From Campylobacter anatolicus (GTDB lineage Bacteria > Campylobacterota > Campylobacteria > Campylobacterales > Campylobacteraceae), in assembly GCF_018145655.1 (NCBI RefSeq), contig NZ_JAGSSY010000005.1, positions 1 through 64,000 on the forward strand: a stretch of DNA of 64,000 bases, given 5' to 3'. Positions 22,784 through 31,744 of the stretch are shown piece after piece. The position numbers and the translations under genes were made by a program. The notes below the pieces were generated by a model. That model had not been told where the DNA came from and searched no databases. It saw nothing but the letters and a program-made list of their open reading frames with translations. How positions within the stretch are numbered: the stretch's first letter is position 1; every line of letters begins with the position of its first letter.

Positions 22784-23262
22784 TTTAGCTCTTTGATTAT
22801 GATTTTTATATTTTTTGTGGTATCGATAAATTTAATATTATTTCCACAAACTTCGTATTTTATAAAATTTTTACTTATATTTTGCGTAAAACCACAATCA
22901 CTTTTTGTAAAATTTACTCCATTATAAATTTTGTTACGTGTTAAAATATCTTCAAAAAATGCGTCATAATGCTCGTTTAGAAAGAACTTTTTATTAAATT
23001 CTATTTTCTCAAAACAAGCACGATTTATACAAATTTGATCATCGATTTTGATATTTGCGGTATTGATTGCAGAACTATAAATTTGTAAATTTATATTATT
23101 TTTATAGTGATGTATAAAGCCAACATCATTTATCTTTATCATTGGAGATATGATAGTAATAGCAAAAGTTTGCGATGAAATCGGTGGTTGCTTTTCAAAA
23201 CAGCCACTAAAAATAATTGTAAAAATAGTAAATAACAAAAAATTTATAATTTTTTTTATCAA
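22780..23262 (-). CDS. Putative lipoprotein of unknown function
   Basis: 160 residues with a hydrophobic signal and a lipobox ending IFSGC (Cys about 21), so it is probably a lipid-anchored envelope protein. The mature part has several cysteines (CINRAC, a later SDCGF and EVCGN) that could form disulfides. No domain recognised. First gene of the unit that continues with nfo; the stop overlaps the nfo ATG (ATGA). Confidence 0.75.
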   Translation of the reverse strand: MIKKIINFLLFTIFTIIFSGCFEKQPPISSQTFAITIISPMIKINDVGFIHHYKNNINLQIYSSAINTANIKIDDQICINRACFEKIEFNKKFFLNEHYDAFFEDILTRNKIYNGVNFTKSDCGFTQNISKNFIKYEVCGNNIKFIDTTKNIKIIIKELK

Positions 23263-23300
23263 AAATATCCTTTTTTATATTTTTTTAAGTAAATCAAAGG

Positions 23301-23306
23301 TATAAT
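23301..23306 (+). promoter_or_regulatory. -10 box of tRNA-Glu
   Basis: TATAAT 28 bases before the first base of the tRNA, giving a predicted start about 20 bases ahead of the mature 5' end. Upstream is T-rich with no good -35. Confidence 0.55.
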
Positions 23307-23333
23307 CCAGAACTTCTTTAATTTAAACAAAGT

Positions 23334-23408
23334 GGCCCATTCGTCTAGCGGTTAGGACATCGCCCTTTCACGGCGGTAACACGAGTTCGAGTCTCGTATG
23401 GGTCACCA
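23334..23408 (+). tRNA. tRNA-Glu (anticodon TTC)
   Basis: 75-base cloverleaf including an encoded CCA end. The acceptor arm GGCCCAT pairs with ATGGGTC (one G-T). The D-arm region is TCTAGCGGTTAGGA, the anticodon loop CCTTTCACG carries TTC, and the T-arm is CGAGTTCGAGTCTCG. It lies alone, only five bases before the convergent end of the EAL gene. Confidence 0.95.
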
Positions 23409-23412
23409 AATA

Positions 23413-25836
23413 CTATTTTAAATTCATCGCCTTAGGCTTACCTAGTAAAAATCCTTGTGCAAACTGAATATCAAATTTTCTAATCTGTTCTAAAATTTCA
23501 TCTGAACTAACAAATTCCGCGACAATCTTATAACCTTGCTTTTTAGCAAAATTTACTATTGTTTCGACTAAAACGCGTGTGTTTTGATCGTATGGTAGCT
23601 TTTTGATGATTGAGCCATCGATCTTGATATTATCTATATCAAGCTCTAAAATTCGGTAATAGTTTGAATATCCTGAACCAAAATCATCAATAGAGATTTT
23701 ACATCCATAGCCTTTTACATATTTGATAAAGGAATTTATAATCTCATAATTACTCATCTCTTCACTCTCAAGCATCTCAAAACATATATGTTCTGGCTTA
23801 GAGCAAAGCGTTAGTTTCTCTTCTAAAAGCTTACGCACTGAGATGTCTGCAATGTCTGAGCTAGATAAATTTATAGAAAATGTATAGTCTGGATAACGCT
23901 CGACCAAGTTAAATGCGTGAGATATAACCTTTTTAGTTATCTGTACGTAAAGCTGCGTTCTCATAGCAACATCGAGAAATTCCCCAGGATAATGTATCTT
24001 ACCGCTTTGATCGATGATACGCACCAAAATTTCATAAAATTTAGCCTCTTTTTCACGACTAGCCATATCAAATATTCCTTGACATTCGACTACAACGCGA
24101 TCATTTTCTAAGGCATATTCAATGAGCTGAGTTATCATCTGGTTTTTGTGATACTGCATTTCAATGGCATCGTTTTCTTGATAGTAATAAATTTCTTTAT
24201 TGCTATCATAAGCTTGCTGATTTGCCAAAACTGATTGCATTAATCTATTTGTCTGTATCGTATCATTAGGTAAAGAAACCCCTATGACGATCTTTGGTGC
24301 AGGCAAACTCTCGACCTTATCATCGACATATATTTCTATCTCGTTGAAATTAAAATACTCCTTTATATATACTATATCACGCACGATATTATCTCCGTGA
24401 TACCATATGTAAAATGCATCATCTTGAAATCTAAAAAGCTCAGCATTGATCTCTGATGTATCTACGCAAAGTTTTAAAGTATTTGAAAATGACTTTATCA
24501 TCGCATCAATAATCTTTGTCTTATAAAAAAATCTTAATGTGCGGAAGTTTTTAATACTTATACAAATAAGCATTCCGTCTTTGTGCTGCTCAAGCCTCTC
24601 TGTCAAAGCAAAGTAGTTACCAAAGCCGGTTAGTTTATCTATAAGCGATTGTGCTTTTATCTGATCGTTTTTTATAGCTAGTTCGTTTAGCATATTTGTC
24701 TCAAGCGTCCTATCAAGCTTTGTCGAAACAAATCCTTGTAGCTTATCTCCATAAAAAAATGGTAAAAATTTTACTTTTTCGTGGATATAACTGCCGTCCT
24801 TTGCTCTGCTAATTAGATTATCGCACTCCCAGCTTGTTTCGTTTGCTATTGCATTTCGTATGCCGTTATAAAAATCTTCTGAATGAATATATGATTTTAA
24901 AATATGCGGATTTTTACCTACGATCTCATAAAATTTATATCCAGATATTCGCTCAAAAGTTTTATTTACGTAAGTTATCCTGTTTTTTGCATTTGATATT
25001 ACGATAGAGCTATGATCGTTATCTATAACGGTCTTAAACATATTTACATCACGCAATAACGCTACGCCTTTTTTGGTCTGATAAAATATAAATGCTATAA
25101 GCATACAAAGCAATACAAATGACAATACTTGCATAAGCTTAAATCTAATTAACACATCTTGGTATTGCTTAAAATACACATGCTTAATATCATCGATAAC
25201 TTTCCCAGCGTTTAAAGCATTATTTTGCTGATATATGTTGTTAAGTGCTATTAAAGAATTAGTCGCATAGCTTACTTTTTTAAGTATATTTATCTCATTG
25301 GTGCCACTTATATTAGCTGATAAATTTTGTATATCGTACTCGATATCGTTTATAATATCTATATTAAAAGATCTAATATTTTTTAATTTTAACAAAATCA
25401 CTTGAAATTTTTTCAGCTTTGGGTCAGTTTTTAGCTCATATTCGCTTGATAATATAAATGAAGATATCCCAGCATTGATAGAGTTTGACATATCAACAAG
25501 ATTACGTTTTTGATCATAAATTTTAGCCAAAGCATTTATCTTATCGGCATTTCCATATAGATTATCTATCGAGCCATCTTTGTCCATTATGGAAAGTTTT
25601 GTTAAATTTTTATCAAAATTTGCTAAATCATAATTTAAAATATCATAATTTGACGTCATAATACTATTTTGCATATTAAAATTTATAGTGTCGTTTAGCA
25701 GTCTTAGATCAACGATAGTGTTAACTATATCATTATTTATATCAACAACCCTGTTTATCTTATAAATAAAAAACGCACAGATAGTAAAAGCCACAGATAG
25801 TATAAATGATAAAAATTTAATCTTTTTGAGATCCAT
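23413..25836 (-). CDS. Membrane PAS-GGDEF(degenerate)-EAL phosphodiesterase
   Basis: 807 residues: a membrane segment near 8-26, a periplasmic sensor region to about 235, a second membrane segment, a PAS domain (about 270-380), a degenerate GGDEF domain and an EAL domain at the C-terminus. The GGDEF position reads FRFQDDAF, so cyclase activity is unlikely. The EAL domain keeps its catalytic residues: the EIL form of EAL in FYEILVRI, N in FSINLSS, FEMLESE, SIDDFGSGYSNY, KIDGSII and VAEF. It therefore probably degrades cyclic di-GMP in response to an envelope signal. The first 20 bases overlap the end of the di-haem peroxidase gene. Confidence 0.9.
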   Translation of the reverse strand: MDLKKIKFLSFILSVAFTICAFFIYKINRVVDINNDIVNTIVDLRLLNDTINFNMQNSIMTSNYDILNYDLANFDKNLTKLSIMDKDGSIDNLYGNADKINALAKIYDQKRNLVDMSNSINAGISSFILSSEYELKTDPKLKKFQVILLKLKNIRSFNIDIINDIEYDIQNLSANISGTNEINILKKVSYATNSLIALNNIYQQNNALNAGKVIDDIKHVYFKQYQDVLIRFKLMQVLSFVLLCMLIAFIFYQTKKGVALLRDVNMFKTVIDNDHSSIVISNAKNRITYVNKTFERISGYKFYEIVGKNPHILKSYIHSEDFYNGIRNAIANETSWECDNLISRAKDGSYIHEKVKFLPFFYGDKLQGFVSTKLDRTLETNMLNELAIKNDQIKAQSLIDKLTGFGNYFALTERLEQHKDGMLICISIKNFRTLRFFYKTKIIDAMIKSFSNTLKLCVDTSEINAELFRFQDDAFYIWYHGDNIVRDIVYIKEYFNFNEIEIYVDDKVESLPAPKIVIGVSLPNDTIQTNRLMQSVLANQQAYDSNKEIYYYQENDAIEMQYHKNQMITQLIEYALENDRVVVECQGIFDMASREKEAKFYEILVRIIDQSGKIHYPGEFLDVAMRTQLYVQITKKVISHAFNLVERYPDYTFSINLSSSDIADISVRKLLEEKLTLCSKPEHICFEMLESEEMSNYEIINSFIKYVKGYGCKISIDDFGSGYSNYYRILELDIDNIKIDGSIIKKLPYDQNTRVLVETIVNFAKKQGYKIVAEFVSSDEILEQIRKFDIQFAQGFLLGKPKAMNLK

Positions 25837-26719
25837 TGATTATCCTTGGCGGTTCACCATTTAAAGAGCCTAAAAAGTTATAAAGCAACTCAATCTCCTT
25901 ATCGCTTAGCTTATGCATAAGCTGACTTTCAGATATATCAAGCAAAGCATCTTTTAATGAAGCCACACTACCGTCGTTTAAGTATGGGGCAGTTCTTAAA
26001 ATATTTCTAAGAGATTGAGCACGACGAAGTTTGCTTTTGTTAAAATATCCTTCGCTATCAATGCCCGATAAAATGTCTTTTGAAAAAGTTAGAGTTTGCA
26101 TTAGATTAGCACCCAAATTTTTACCATTATGACAAGCGATGCAACCAAGCTCATTAAATAGCTCATATCCAGCTTTTTGATCACTATCAAGGGCATTTTC
26201 ATCACCGAGTAAATACCTATCAAATGGCGAATTTACGGTAGCTATTGCCTTTTCAAACTGCACAAATGCATCAACGATATTTTTATAGCTTACTCCATCA
26301 TCGTAAGCTTTTTTAAATAAAATTTTATACTCTTCTATGCTACTAATTATAGCGACGATTTTGGACTCATCTGAGTTTAGCTCTTTTTGCGATCTTATCG
26401 ACTCTTCTACTTGATCGTAAATATCTCTTATGTGTCCATCTGAATAAAATATGTAATTTAAAGCCGCATTAAGCACACTTGGCGGATTTAAAGTGTTGGT
26501 GCTGTTAAGTTTTTTATTTGTTCCGCTAAAATCCCAGTAAAGACTATGACAAGTTTCACACGAATAATTCGCATTTTTACTTAATCGTTTATCAAAAAAT
26601 AACTTCTTGCCTATAAGTGCTCTTTGCTCATTATATTCAACTGCCACAACTGGCGTAAATGACGAATTTACAGCAAAAGTAGCAATAGCAAAAATAGTTA
26701 AAAACACAAGTGCTCTCAT
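25817..26719 (-). CDS. Di-haem cytochrome c peroxidase family protein
   Basis: 300-residue periplasmic protein with a signal peptide (about 1-18) and two c-type haem sites: CETCH (54-58) and CIACH (193-197). This is the MauG/bacterial cytochrome c peroxidase layout; it would reduce hydrogen peroxide with electrons from cytochrome c. It is slightly shorter than classical CcpA. It precedes, with a 20-base overlap, the EAL-domain sensor gene, so peroxide or redox state and cyclic di-GMP turnover may be linked. The true substrate is unproven. Confidence 0.88.
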   Translation of the reverse strand: MRALVFLTIFAIATFAVNSSFTPVVAVEYNEQRALIGKKLFFDKRLSKNANYSCETCHSLYWDFSGTNKKLNSTNTLNPPSVLNAALNYIFYSDGHIRDIYDQVEESIRSQKELNSDESKIVAIISSIEEYKILFKKAYDDGVSYKNIVDAFVQFEKAIATVNSPFDRYLLGDENALDSDQKAGYELFNELGCIACHNGKNLGANLMQTLTFSKDILSGIDSEGYFNKSKLRRAQSLRNILRTAPYLNDGSVASLKDALLDISESQLMHKLSDKEIELLYNFLGSLNGEPPRIINGSQKD

Positions 26720-26752
26720 ACGCTCTCCATAATTTCAAACTCTTATTATACC

Positions 26753-27493
26753 TTAAAATACCAAAAGGCTCATTAAAGAGTTAATTTTCTCATCTACAAA
26801 GCCGTCTTTACAAAGTGGTTTTAGCATATTAGCAATCTCTTTTTTGTCAAATTTTAAGCCATTTATCTCTAAATGCCAACAGATATTTTCTAGTGCTTCA
26901 TCGTAGCTACGTCTGGCTTTACGTATTTCACTCATATATTTTAGCTCAAATTTCACACCCCTTTTTTCCAGCCACATTTGCAAACTATCCGATACCATAA
27001 AATCACCCGCACGTCTGCCAAATTTAATAAAAAATGGCTCAAGCAGATCACTCGTGCGTGGCTCTCTCCATCCAAGATAAATTTTAACTTTTGCCAAAGT
27101 ATCAAATCGCTCAAAATCTGCTACACTCTGTATCGCTGGGCTCATCGTAGTTATGGCTATATCATAAGTTTGTGTCTGTCTAAACTCACTCCAGGCAGCG
27201 TTTTGTATAGTATAGTTTTTAATACTAAATTTATTCGCATCTTTACATAAAATTTCAAGCATACCGATTGAGCTATCCACTCCTGTGATATGGTTGCATT
27301 TTTGAGCGATATTTAGTGTATAAACACCTGTTCCACAGCCTATATCTATGACATTTTTACCATTAAAATCTACACCAAATTCATCTAAACTTTTAAAAAA
27401 ATCTCGTTGAAATCTGCTCGTTGTGCCATCAAATCTCTGATACTTATCTGCCTTTTTATCCCAGATATTTTGCTTACTTTTATGCCACTGCAC
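26753..27493 (-). CDS. SAM-dependent methyltransferase
   Basis: 246 residues with a class I Rossmann SAM-binding motif VIDIGCGTGVYTLNIA (about 49-64) and a motif II region near GVDSSIGMLE. The substrate is unknown; the general look is of the Methyltransf_11/25 type. Starts at ATG 27493 after AAGGAGC. It runs in the same direction as the peroxidase gene 33 bases downstream. Confidence 0.85.
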   Translation of the reverse strand: MQWHKSKQNIWDKKADKYQRFDGTTSRFQRDFFKSLDEFGVDFNGKNVIDIGCGTGVYTLNIAQKCNHITGVDSSIGMLEILCKDANKFSIKNYTIQNAAWSEFRQTQTYDIAITTMSPAIQSVADFERFDTLAKVKIYLGWREPRTSDLLEPFFIKFGRRAGDFMVSDSLQMWLEKRGVKFELKYMSEIRKARRSYDEALENICWHLEINGLKFDKKEIANMLKPLCKDGFVDEKINSLMSLLVF

Positions 27494-27541
27494 ACTTGCT
27501 CCTTAAGTTTTAGCATAATTTTAGCAAAAAAGAATATAAAT

Positions 27542-27909
27542 TTGAAAGATTTTAGTTACAAAACCAAAGCCTCACCTCAAGCTATCGATACACACGGACA
27601 TATGAATAACATATATTATTTTATATTTATGTAAGAGCCCCATTTTAAACACTTAGCTAGTGTCGATAATATTTTAGATAAAAGTTTAAACACAATGAAA
27701 GTTGGTTAATATGCACCAATGAAGTCCGCTATATCAACCCTATAAAGTTTGGTTATGAGATAGAAATTTATACCTATATAGGCTGAAAGCAAGACAATAT
27801 CGCTTAAATTTTTTGAGATTGAAAAGATAATAAAATTTTTGCTCGTGATAGTACAAATTTTATATATTTTGATCCGATTTCACAATGTTTCAAAGCGATA
27901 CTTGATTAG
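27542..27909 (+). pseudogene. Decayed acyl-CoA thioesterase (hotdog fold)
   Basis: Pieces of one protein lie in order but in different frames: DFSYKTKASPQAIDTHGHMN (27548 onward), NEVRYINPIKFGYEIEIYTY (about 27717) and IFARDSTNFIYFDP (about 27837), then a stop at 27907. The D-THGHMNN motif and the EVRY-P-KFG-E-EIYT block match the 4-hydroxybenzoyl-CoA thioesterase / YbgC-type hotdog family. At least two frameshifts and several in-frame stops make it non-functional. Confidence 0.75.
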
Positions 27910-27920
27910 ATTTTAGCTCT

Positions 27921-28280
27921 TTATGAGTGATCGCACTCTTCACAAATTCCCTTTATCACGGCACTTTTGACGATCTTTGCTTGTGGTAATATCGGCACTT
28001 CGATATTTGTTATCTTATGGCACACATCACAGATAAAATATGCTTTAGCTCCATCGGCAAACTCATAATAGCTTTTATGATTATTTTCTGTTCTTACGAT
28101 CAATCCTTGCTCTTCTAGTAGCTCCATCGTGCGATATATCGTAGTTTTGTTAGCCTTTAAGCTTTGTAAAATTTCATCGTAGCTAAGTGGGATTTGGCTT
28201 TCATTTAGAGCCTTTACTATCTGGACTCTAAGCGTCGTAGGCCTGATATTGTGCTCACTTAAGAAATTTTGTATATCCAC
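27921..28280 (-). CDS. Fur-family metalloregulator, probably Zur-like
   Basis: 119 residues. The N-terminal winged helix includes IRPTTLRVQIVKAL and ANKTTIYRTMELLEEQGLI. The C-terminal structural zinc site has CDVC (about 88-91) and CEEC (about 113-116). It faces the znuA operon across a 156-base divergent promoter region, so zinc-responsive control of that operon is the simplest reading. A perfect 14-base palindrome just downstream of the predicted znuA promoter is a candidate operator. A PerR or Fur role cannot be excluded from the sequence alone. Confidence 0.85.
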   Translation of the reverse strand: MDIQNFLSEHNIRPTTLRVQIVKALNESQIPLSYDEILQSLKANKTTIYRTMELLEEQGLIVRTENNHKSYYEFADGAKAYFICDVCHKITNIEVPILPQAKIVKSAVIKGICEECDHS

Positions 28281-28353
28281 ATTTTGCTCCTTTGATTTTT
28301 GCTATATTACGCTAAAAATTTTAAAAATAATTTAAAATTTTGAAATTTTTTGA

Positions 28354-28392
28354 TACAATTTAAAAATTTATCAGCCTTTAAGTTGCAACTTA
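28354..28392 (+). promoter_or_regulatory. znuA promoter and palindromic candidate operator
   Basis: A -10-like TACAAT at 28354-28359 would start transcription near 28366. Right after it lies a perfect 14-base palindrome, TAAGTTGCAACTTA (28379-28392), placed where a repressor would block the start. The Fur-family gene is divergent on the other side. Assignment as a Zur box is an inference. Confidence 0.5.
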
Positions 28393-28436
28393 GTTGCTTT
28401 TTGCTAAACTTTGCGGATTATCTACAAGGAGTAAAA

Positions 28437-29342
28437 ATGAGAAAGATTTTCACTTTGTTAGTTTTAGGTACAGCATTAGCATTTGCTAAACCTATCGTAA
28501 CCGCAAGTATTTTGCCTACAAAATATTTCATCGAACAAATCGCTGGTAACACACTCGAAGTTAATGTAATGGTTGGTACCGGTGCAGATCCGCACACATA
28601 CGAGCCAAAGCCAAAACAGATGAAAGATCTGGAGGTTAGTAAGCTTTATTTTGCCGTTGGTATCGAATTTGAAGATACTTGGTTAGAGCGTTTTAGTAAA
28701 GCTTATAAAAATTTAAAGATTATCAAAACTGATGACGGTATCGAAAAGATCGCAATGAGCGATGAGCATGATCACGAGCACCACGATCATAAAGGCGATA
28801 TACACCACGACCACGATGAAGAAGGGCACGATCACGGACATCATCACCATCATCACGGCGGGCTTGATCCACATATCTGGCTTGATCCTATACTAGTTAA
28901 AACTCAAGCACAAAATATCGCAAATGCACTTATAGCCGAGTTTCCTCAAAATGCTAAAATTTACGAGCAAAATTTAGTTAAATTTAATGCAAAGCTTGAT
29001 GAGCTAGATAAATTTATAGCCGATAAACTAGCAAATGTGAAAAGTCGTGAATTTATCGTATATCACCCATCTTGGGGCTACTTCTCAAAACGATATAACT
29101 TAGAACAAATCGCCATCGAAGTAGAGGGTAAAGAGCCTAAACCAGCTCAAATCGCCGAACTCATCGAAGAGGCAAAAGAGCATAACGTAAAAGTTATCTT
29201 TGTAGCTCCGCAATTCTCACAAAAATCCGCTAAACTTATCGCAGCTCAAGCTGGAGCAAAAGTTAGTGAGCTTGATCAGTTGCCACTTGATTGGTATAAC
29301 GAGATGAAAAAAACGGCTGAGATATTAGCCCAAAGTCTTTAA
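28437..29342 (+). CDS. znuA: Zinc ABC transporter, substrate-binding protein
   Basis: Periplasmic metal-binding protein delivering zinc to the ZnuBC permease. I choose ATG 28437, with AAGGAG just before and a good signal peptide (MRKIFTLLVLGTALAFA). The frame extends 29 codons upstream without a ribosome site. About 301 residues. Metal ligands include the conserved His in GADPHTYEP and LDPHIWLDP. Between them is a histidine/aspartate-rich loop (about 113-142) typical of zinc-specific members. First gene of an operon with a NicO-family permease, znuC and znuB. Confidence 0.93.
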   Translation: MRKIFTLLVLGTALAFAKPIVTASILPTKYFIEQIAGNTLEVNVMVGTGADPHTYEPKPKQMKDLEVSKLYFAVGIEFEDTWLERFSKAYKNLKIIKTDDGIEKIAMSDEHDHEHHDHKGDIHHDHDEEGHDHGHHHHHHGGLDPHIWLDPILVKTQAQNIANALIAEFPQNAKIYEQNLVKFNAKLDELDKFIADKLANVKSREFIVYHPSWGYFSKRYNLEQIAIEVEGKEPKPAQIAELIEEAKEHNVKVIFVAPQFSQKSAKLIAAQAGAKVSELDQLPLDWYNEMKKTAEILAQSL

Positions 29343-29345
29343 TAT

Positions 29346-30896
29346 ATGCCTATGCGTGTCCTTTTGTTCTTGGCTTTTTCGCTTAGTGCATTTGGATGCG
29401 CTCTTTGTAGCCTTTATAGCCCAACTGCACACGTAAATACCGAGTTTATCACTCAAAATGACAAGATCAAAACGATAAAGTTTACTTGGAGTTTTTCTGA
29501 AAATTTCTCAAATTTAATGAGACAAAATTTTGACATAAACTCCGATGGTTCAATGGAAAAAAATGAGCTTCGCGAGATTAGGTTAAATCTACTTAACTAT
29601 CTTGTTCCACGCCACTATCTAACGCAAATCGAGCACTTTTACAAAGATGAGAATACGACTAAAATTGAGCTAAATCTCGATCATTATAAGCTCTATTTTG
29701 ATAACGAAAGGCTAAAATTTGATGTAGCATTTGATGCAGATATAGCCGTGCGAGATGGCGAAGTGATATCGATTGAAATATATGATGAGGGGCAATATTT
29801 TCATTTTAAGTTTGAAAACGAAAAGGCTTTAAAGCTAAATGATAAAATTTATGCCGTACCAAATGTAAATTCAAATATTATTTTTTACACGATGGCAGAT
29901 ACAAAAACCGCAAAAGAATACGACAAAAAGCCACGTCTTAGCGACATTGCTAAACAAGATAGACAAACACAATCGTCGCATGAATATTCAGAGATAGACC
30001 GCATAGATGAGATGAAATTTGACTCTATTTCAAATGCAAGTGCTTTGTCTTTATATCGTTTAAAAGAAATTTTAAAGCAAAACTTGGCTGAATTTGACGG
30101 TGTTTCGTTTGTATTTTTGCTTATCATCTCTTTTATCTACGGCTTTTTACACGCAGCTGGAGCCGGACATGGTAAGGCTTTAACAGCCGCATATTTTGCA
30201 TCTACTGGTGGTAGCTACACAAAGGCTGCGTTTTTTTCACTTAAGATTGGTTTTATGCATGTTATAGGTGCATTTTTGTTTGTTTGTATTATGTTTTTTA
30301 CACTCTCGCAAGTAAGTGCAAATTTTACCAAAAATGCTACACAAATAACAACTACAATATCAGCTTTTATCATTATCATCATTTGCATTTATCTAACTTA
30401 CAATAAATTTAAACTCTATCATAAACTTGCAAAATCGTCGCAAAAATCACATATGAATTTAAATAGTTTAAAATTTCAAGTAGCTTTGCAAAACACTCAC
30501 AAAAGCGTTATTTTTGCCACTAACCATCATATCAAAGATTGCACTTGCTCTGCTTGTGTGGCTATAGAAAATTTAAGCAAACCTAAAAAAAGCTACGCCG
30601 AGTGGCTCATCGCAGCCTGCGTAGCACTCATCCCCTGTCCTGGCACGATACTAATTTTCGTTCTAGCTCACGAGGTTGGAAGCTATTTTGCTGGATTTTT
30701 AAGTGGAATTTTTATGGCATTTGGTATGAGTGCGGTGATATTTATCGCAGCAATATTTGGTGCAAAGATTAATCAAAATGGTTTTTCGAGACTAAATAAA
30801 TTTAAAATTTATGCTGAATTTATGGCATTGTTTGTTATGTTTATAGTTGGCATTTTTATGATATATATTAGCACGACGCAGGTGAGTGTATTTTGA
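29346..30896 (+). CDS. DUF1007-NicO fusion, metal permease
   Basis: 516 residues. A signal peptide leads into a periplasmic DUF1007-like N-terminal half (about 20-200, including an EF-hand-like DINSDGSMEKNELRE). The C-terminal half has about six membrane segments of the NicO/RcnA nickel-cobalt permease family, with the HAAGAGHGKAL motif and a late CPGTILIFVLAHEVG. A Cys/His loop (NHHIKDCTCSACVA) lies between. Placement between znuA and znuC in an overlapping operon suggests a zinc-related role; transport direction and metal are not known. Confidence 0.8.
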   Translation: MPMRVLLFLAFSLSAFGCALCSLYSPTAHVNTEFITQNDKIKTIKFTWSFSENFSNLMRQNFDINSDGSMEKNELREIRLNLLNYLVPRHYLTQIEHFYKDENTTKIELNLDHYKLYFDNERLKFDVAFDADIAVRDGEVISIEIYDEGQYFHFKFENEKALKLNDKIYAVPNVNSNIIFYTMADTKTAKEYDKKPRLSDIAKQDRQTQSSHEYSEIDRIDEMKFDSISNASALSLYRLKEILKQNLAEFDGVSFVFLLIISFIYGFLHAAGAGHGKALTAAYFASTGGSYTKAAFFSLKIGFMHVIGAFLFVCIMFFTLSQVSANFTKNATQITTTISAFIIIIICIYLTYNKFKLYHKLAKSSQKSHMNLNSLKFQVALQNTHKSVIFATNHHIKDCTCSACVAIENLSKPKKSYAEWLIAACVALIPCPGTILIFVLAHEVGSYFAGFLSGIFMAFGMSAVIFIAAIFGAKINQNGFSRLNKFKIYAEFMALFVMFIVGIFMIYISTTQVSVF

Positions 30897-31744
30897 AACA
30901 TACGATAGAAATAACCGATGTCAACTTTGGTTATGACAAACAGTTGGCATTAGAAAATATAAATTTGACATATGATAGCAAAGACTTTTTAGCCATCATC
31001 GGTCCAAATGGCGGTGGTAAAAGCACACTTTTAAAGCTCATGCTTGGACTTTTAACACCGCAAAGTGGCGATATAAGGTTATTTGGCAAAAAACCACAAG
31101 ATGTGAGTAAATTTATCGGTTACGTGCCACAAAACTGCTTGGCAAATCAAAGCTTTCCTATGCGTGTTATCGAAGTCGTTTTAATGGGACTAATAGATAA
31201 AAAAATGTTTGGCTTTTACTCAAAGGCCGAGTGTGAGATCGCGATGAGATCGCTTGAAAAGGTCGGTATGGCTCATCTTAGCAATCAGCGTATCGGTGAG
31301 CTAAGTGGCGGCCAAAGACAACGCGTATATATCGCTAGAGCTCTTTGTGCGAATGCAAAAATTTTAATGCTCGATGAACCAACTGCAAGTATAGACGCAA
31401 GAGGTCAGGCTGAAATTTATACCATACTAAAACAGATAAATGCCCAAGGTATCGGCATAGTGCTAATAAGTCACGATATAAATATAGCGTTAAATTTTGC
31501 GACAAAAGTAGCTTATGTAAGTAAAAATTTGCACTTTCACGATATATCGCCACAGACAACAAAGCAAGATTTTATAATGCATTTAGCACATAGACATAGC
31601 CATTTTTGTGATGTTGAGATAGCACTTGGTGAGTGTGAGTGCAACAACAAAAATGTGGAACAAGCACAAGCAGATAGGCTTTTAACGATATATGGCACAA
31701 AAGATAAAAGAGATTTAAAAGAGACTATATGGTGGAGATCTTAA
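30893..31744 (+). CDS. znuC: Zinc ABC transporter, ATP-binding protein
   Basis: 283-residue ABC ATPase energising ZnuB. Walker A GPNGGGKSTLLK, signature LSGGQRQRVYIARAL, Walker B ILMLDEPTAS and H-loop ISHD are all intact. The C-terminus (HLAHRHSHFCDVE, then GECECNN) is rich in His and Cys, which could add a metal-sensing site. The start is TTG, overlapping the previous stop by four bases, and the end overlaps znuB by 16 bases. Confidence 0.92.
   Translation: MKHTIEITDVNFGYDKQLALENINLTYDSKDFLAIIGPNGGGKSTLLKLMLGLLTPQSGDIRLFGKKPQDVSKFIGYVPQNCLANQSFPMRVIEVVLMGLIDKKMFGFYSKAECEIAMRSLEKVGMAHLSNQRIGELSGGQRQRVYIARALCANAKILMLDEPTASIDARGQAEIYTILKQINAQGIGIVLISHDINIALNFATKVAYVSKNLHFHDISPQTTKQDFIMHLAHRHSHFCDVEIALGECECNNKNVEQAQADRLLTIYGTKDKRDLKETIWWRS

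Noticed and set aside
28770-28860. Apparent short repeat in znuA (gat/cac repeats)
   Set aside because: This is the coding sequence of the His/Asp-rich zinc loop, not a separate repeat element.
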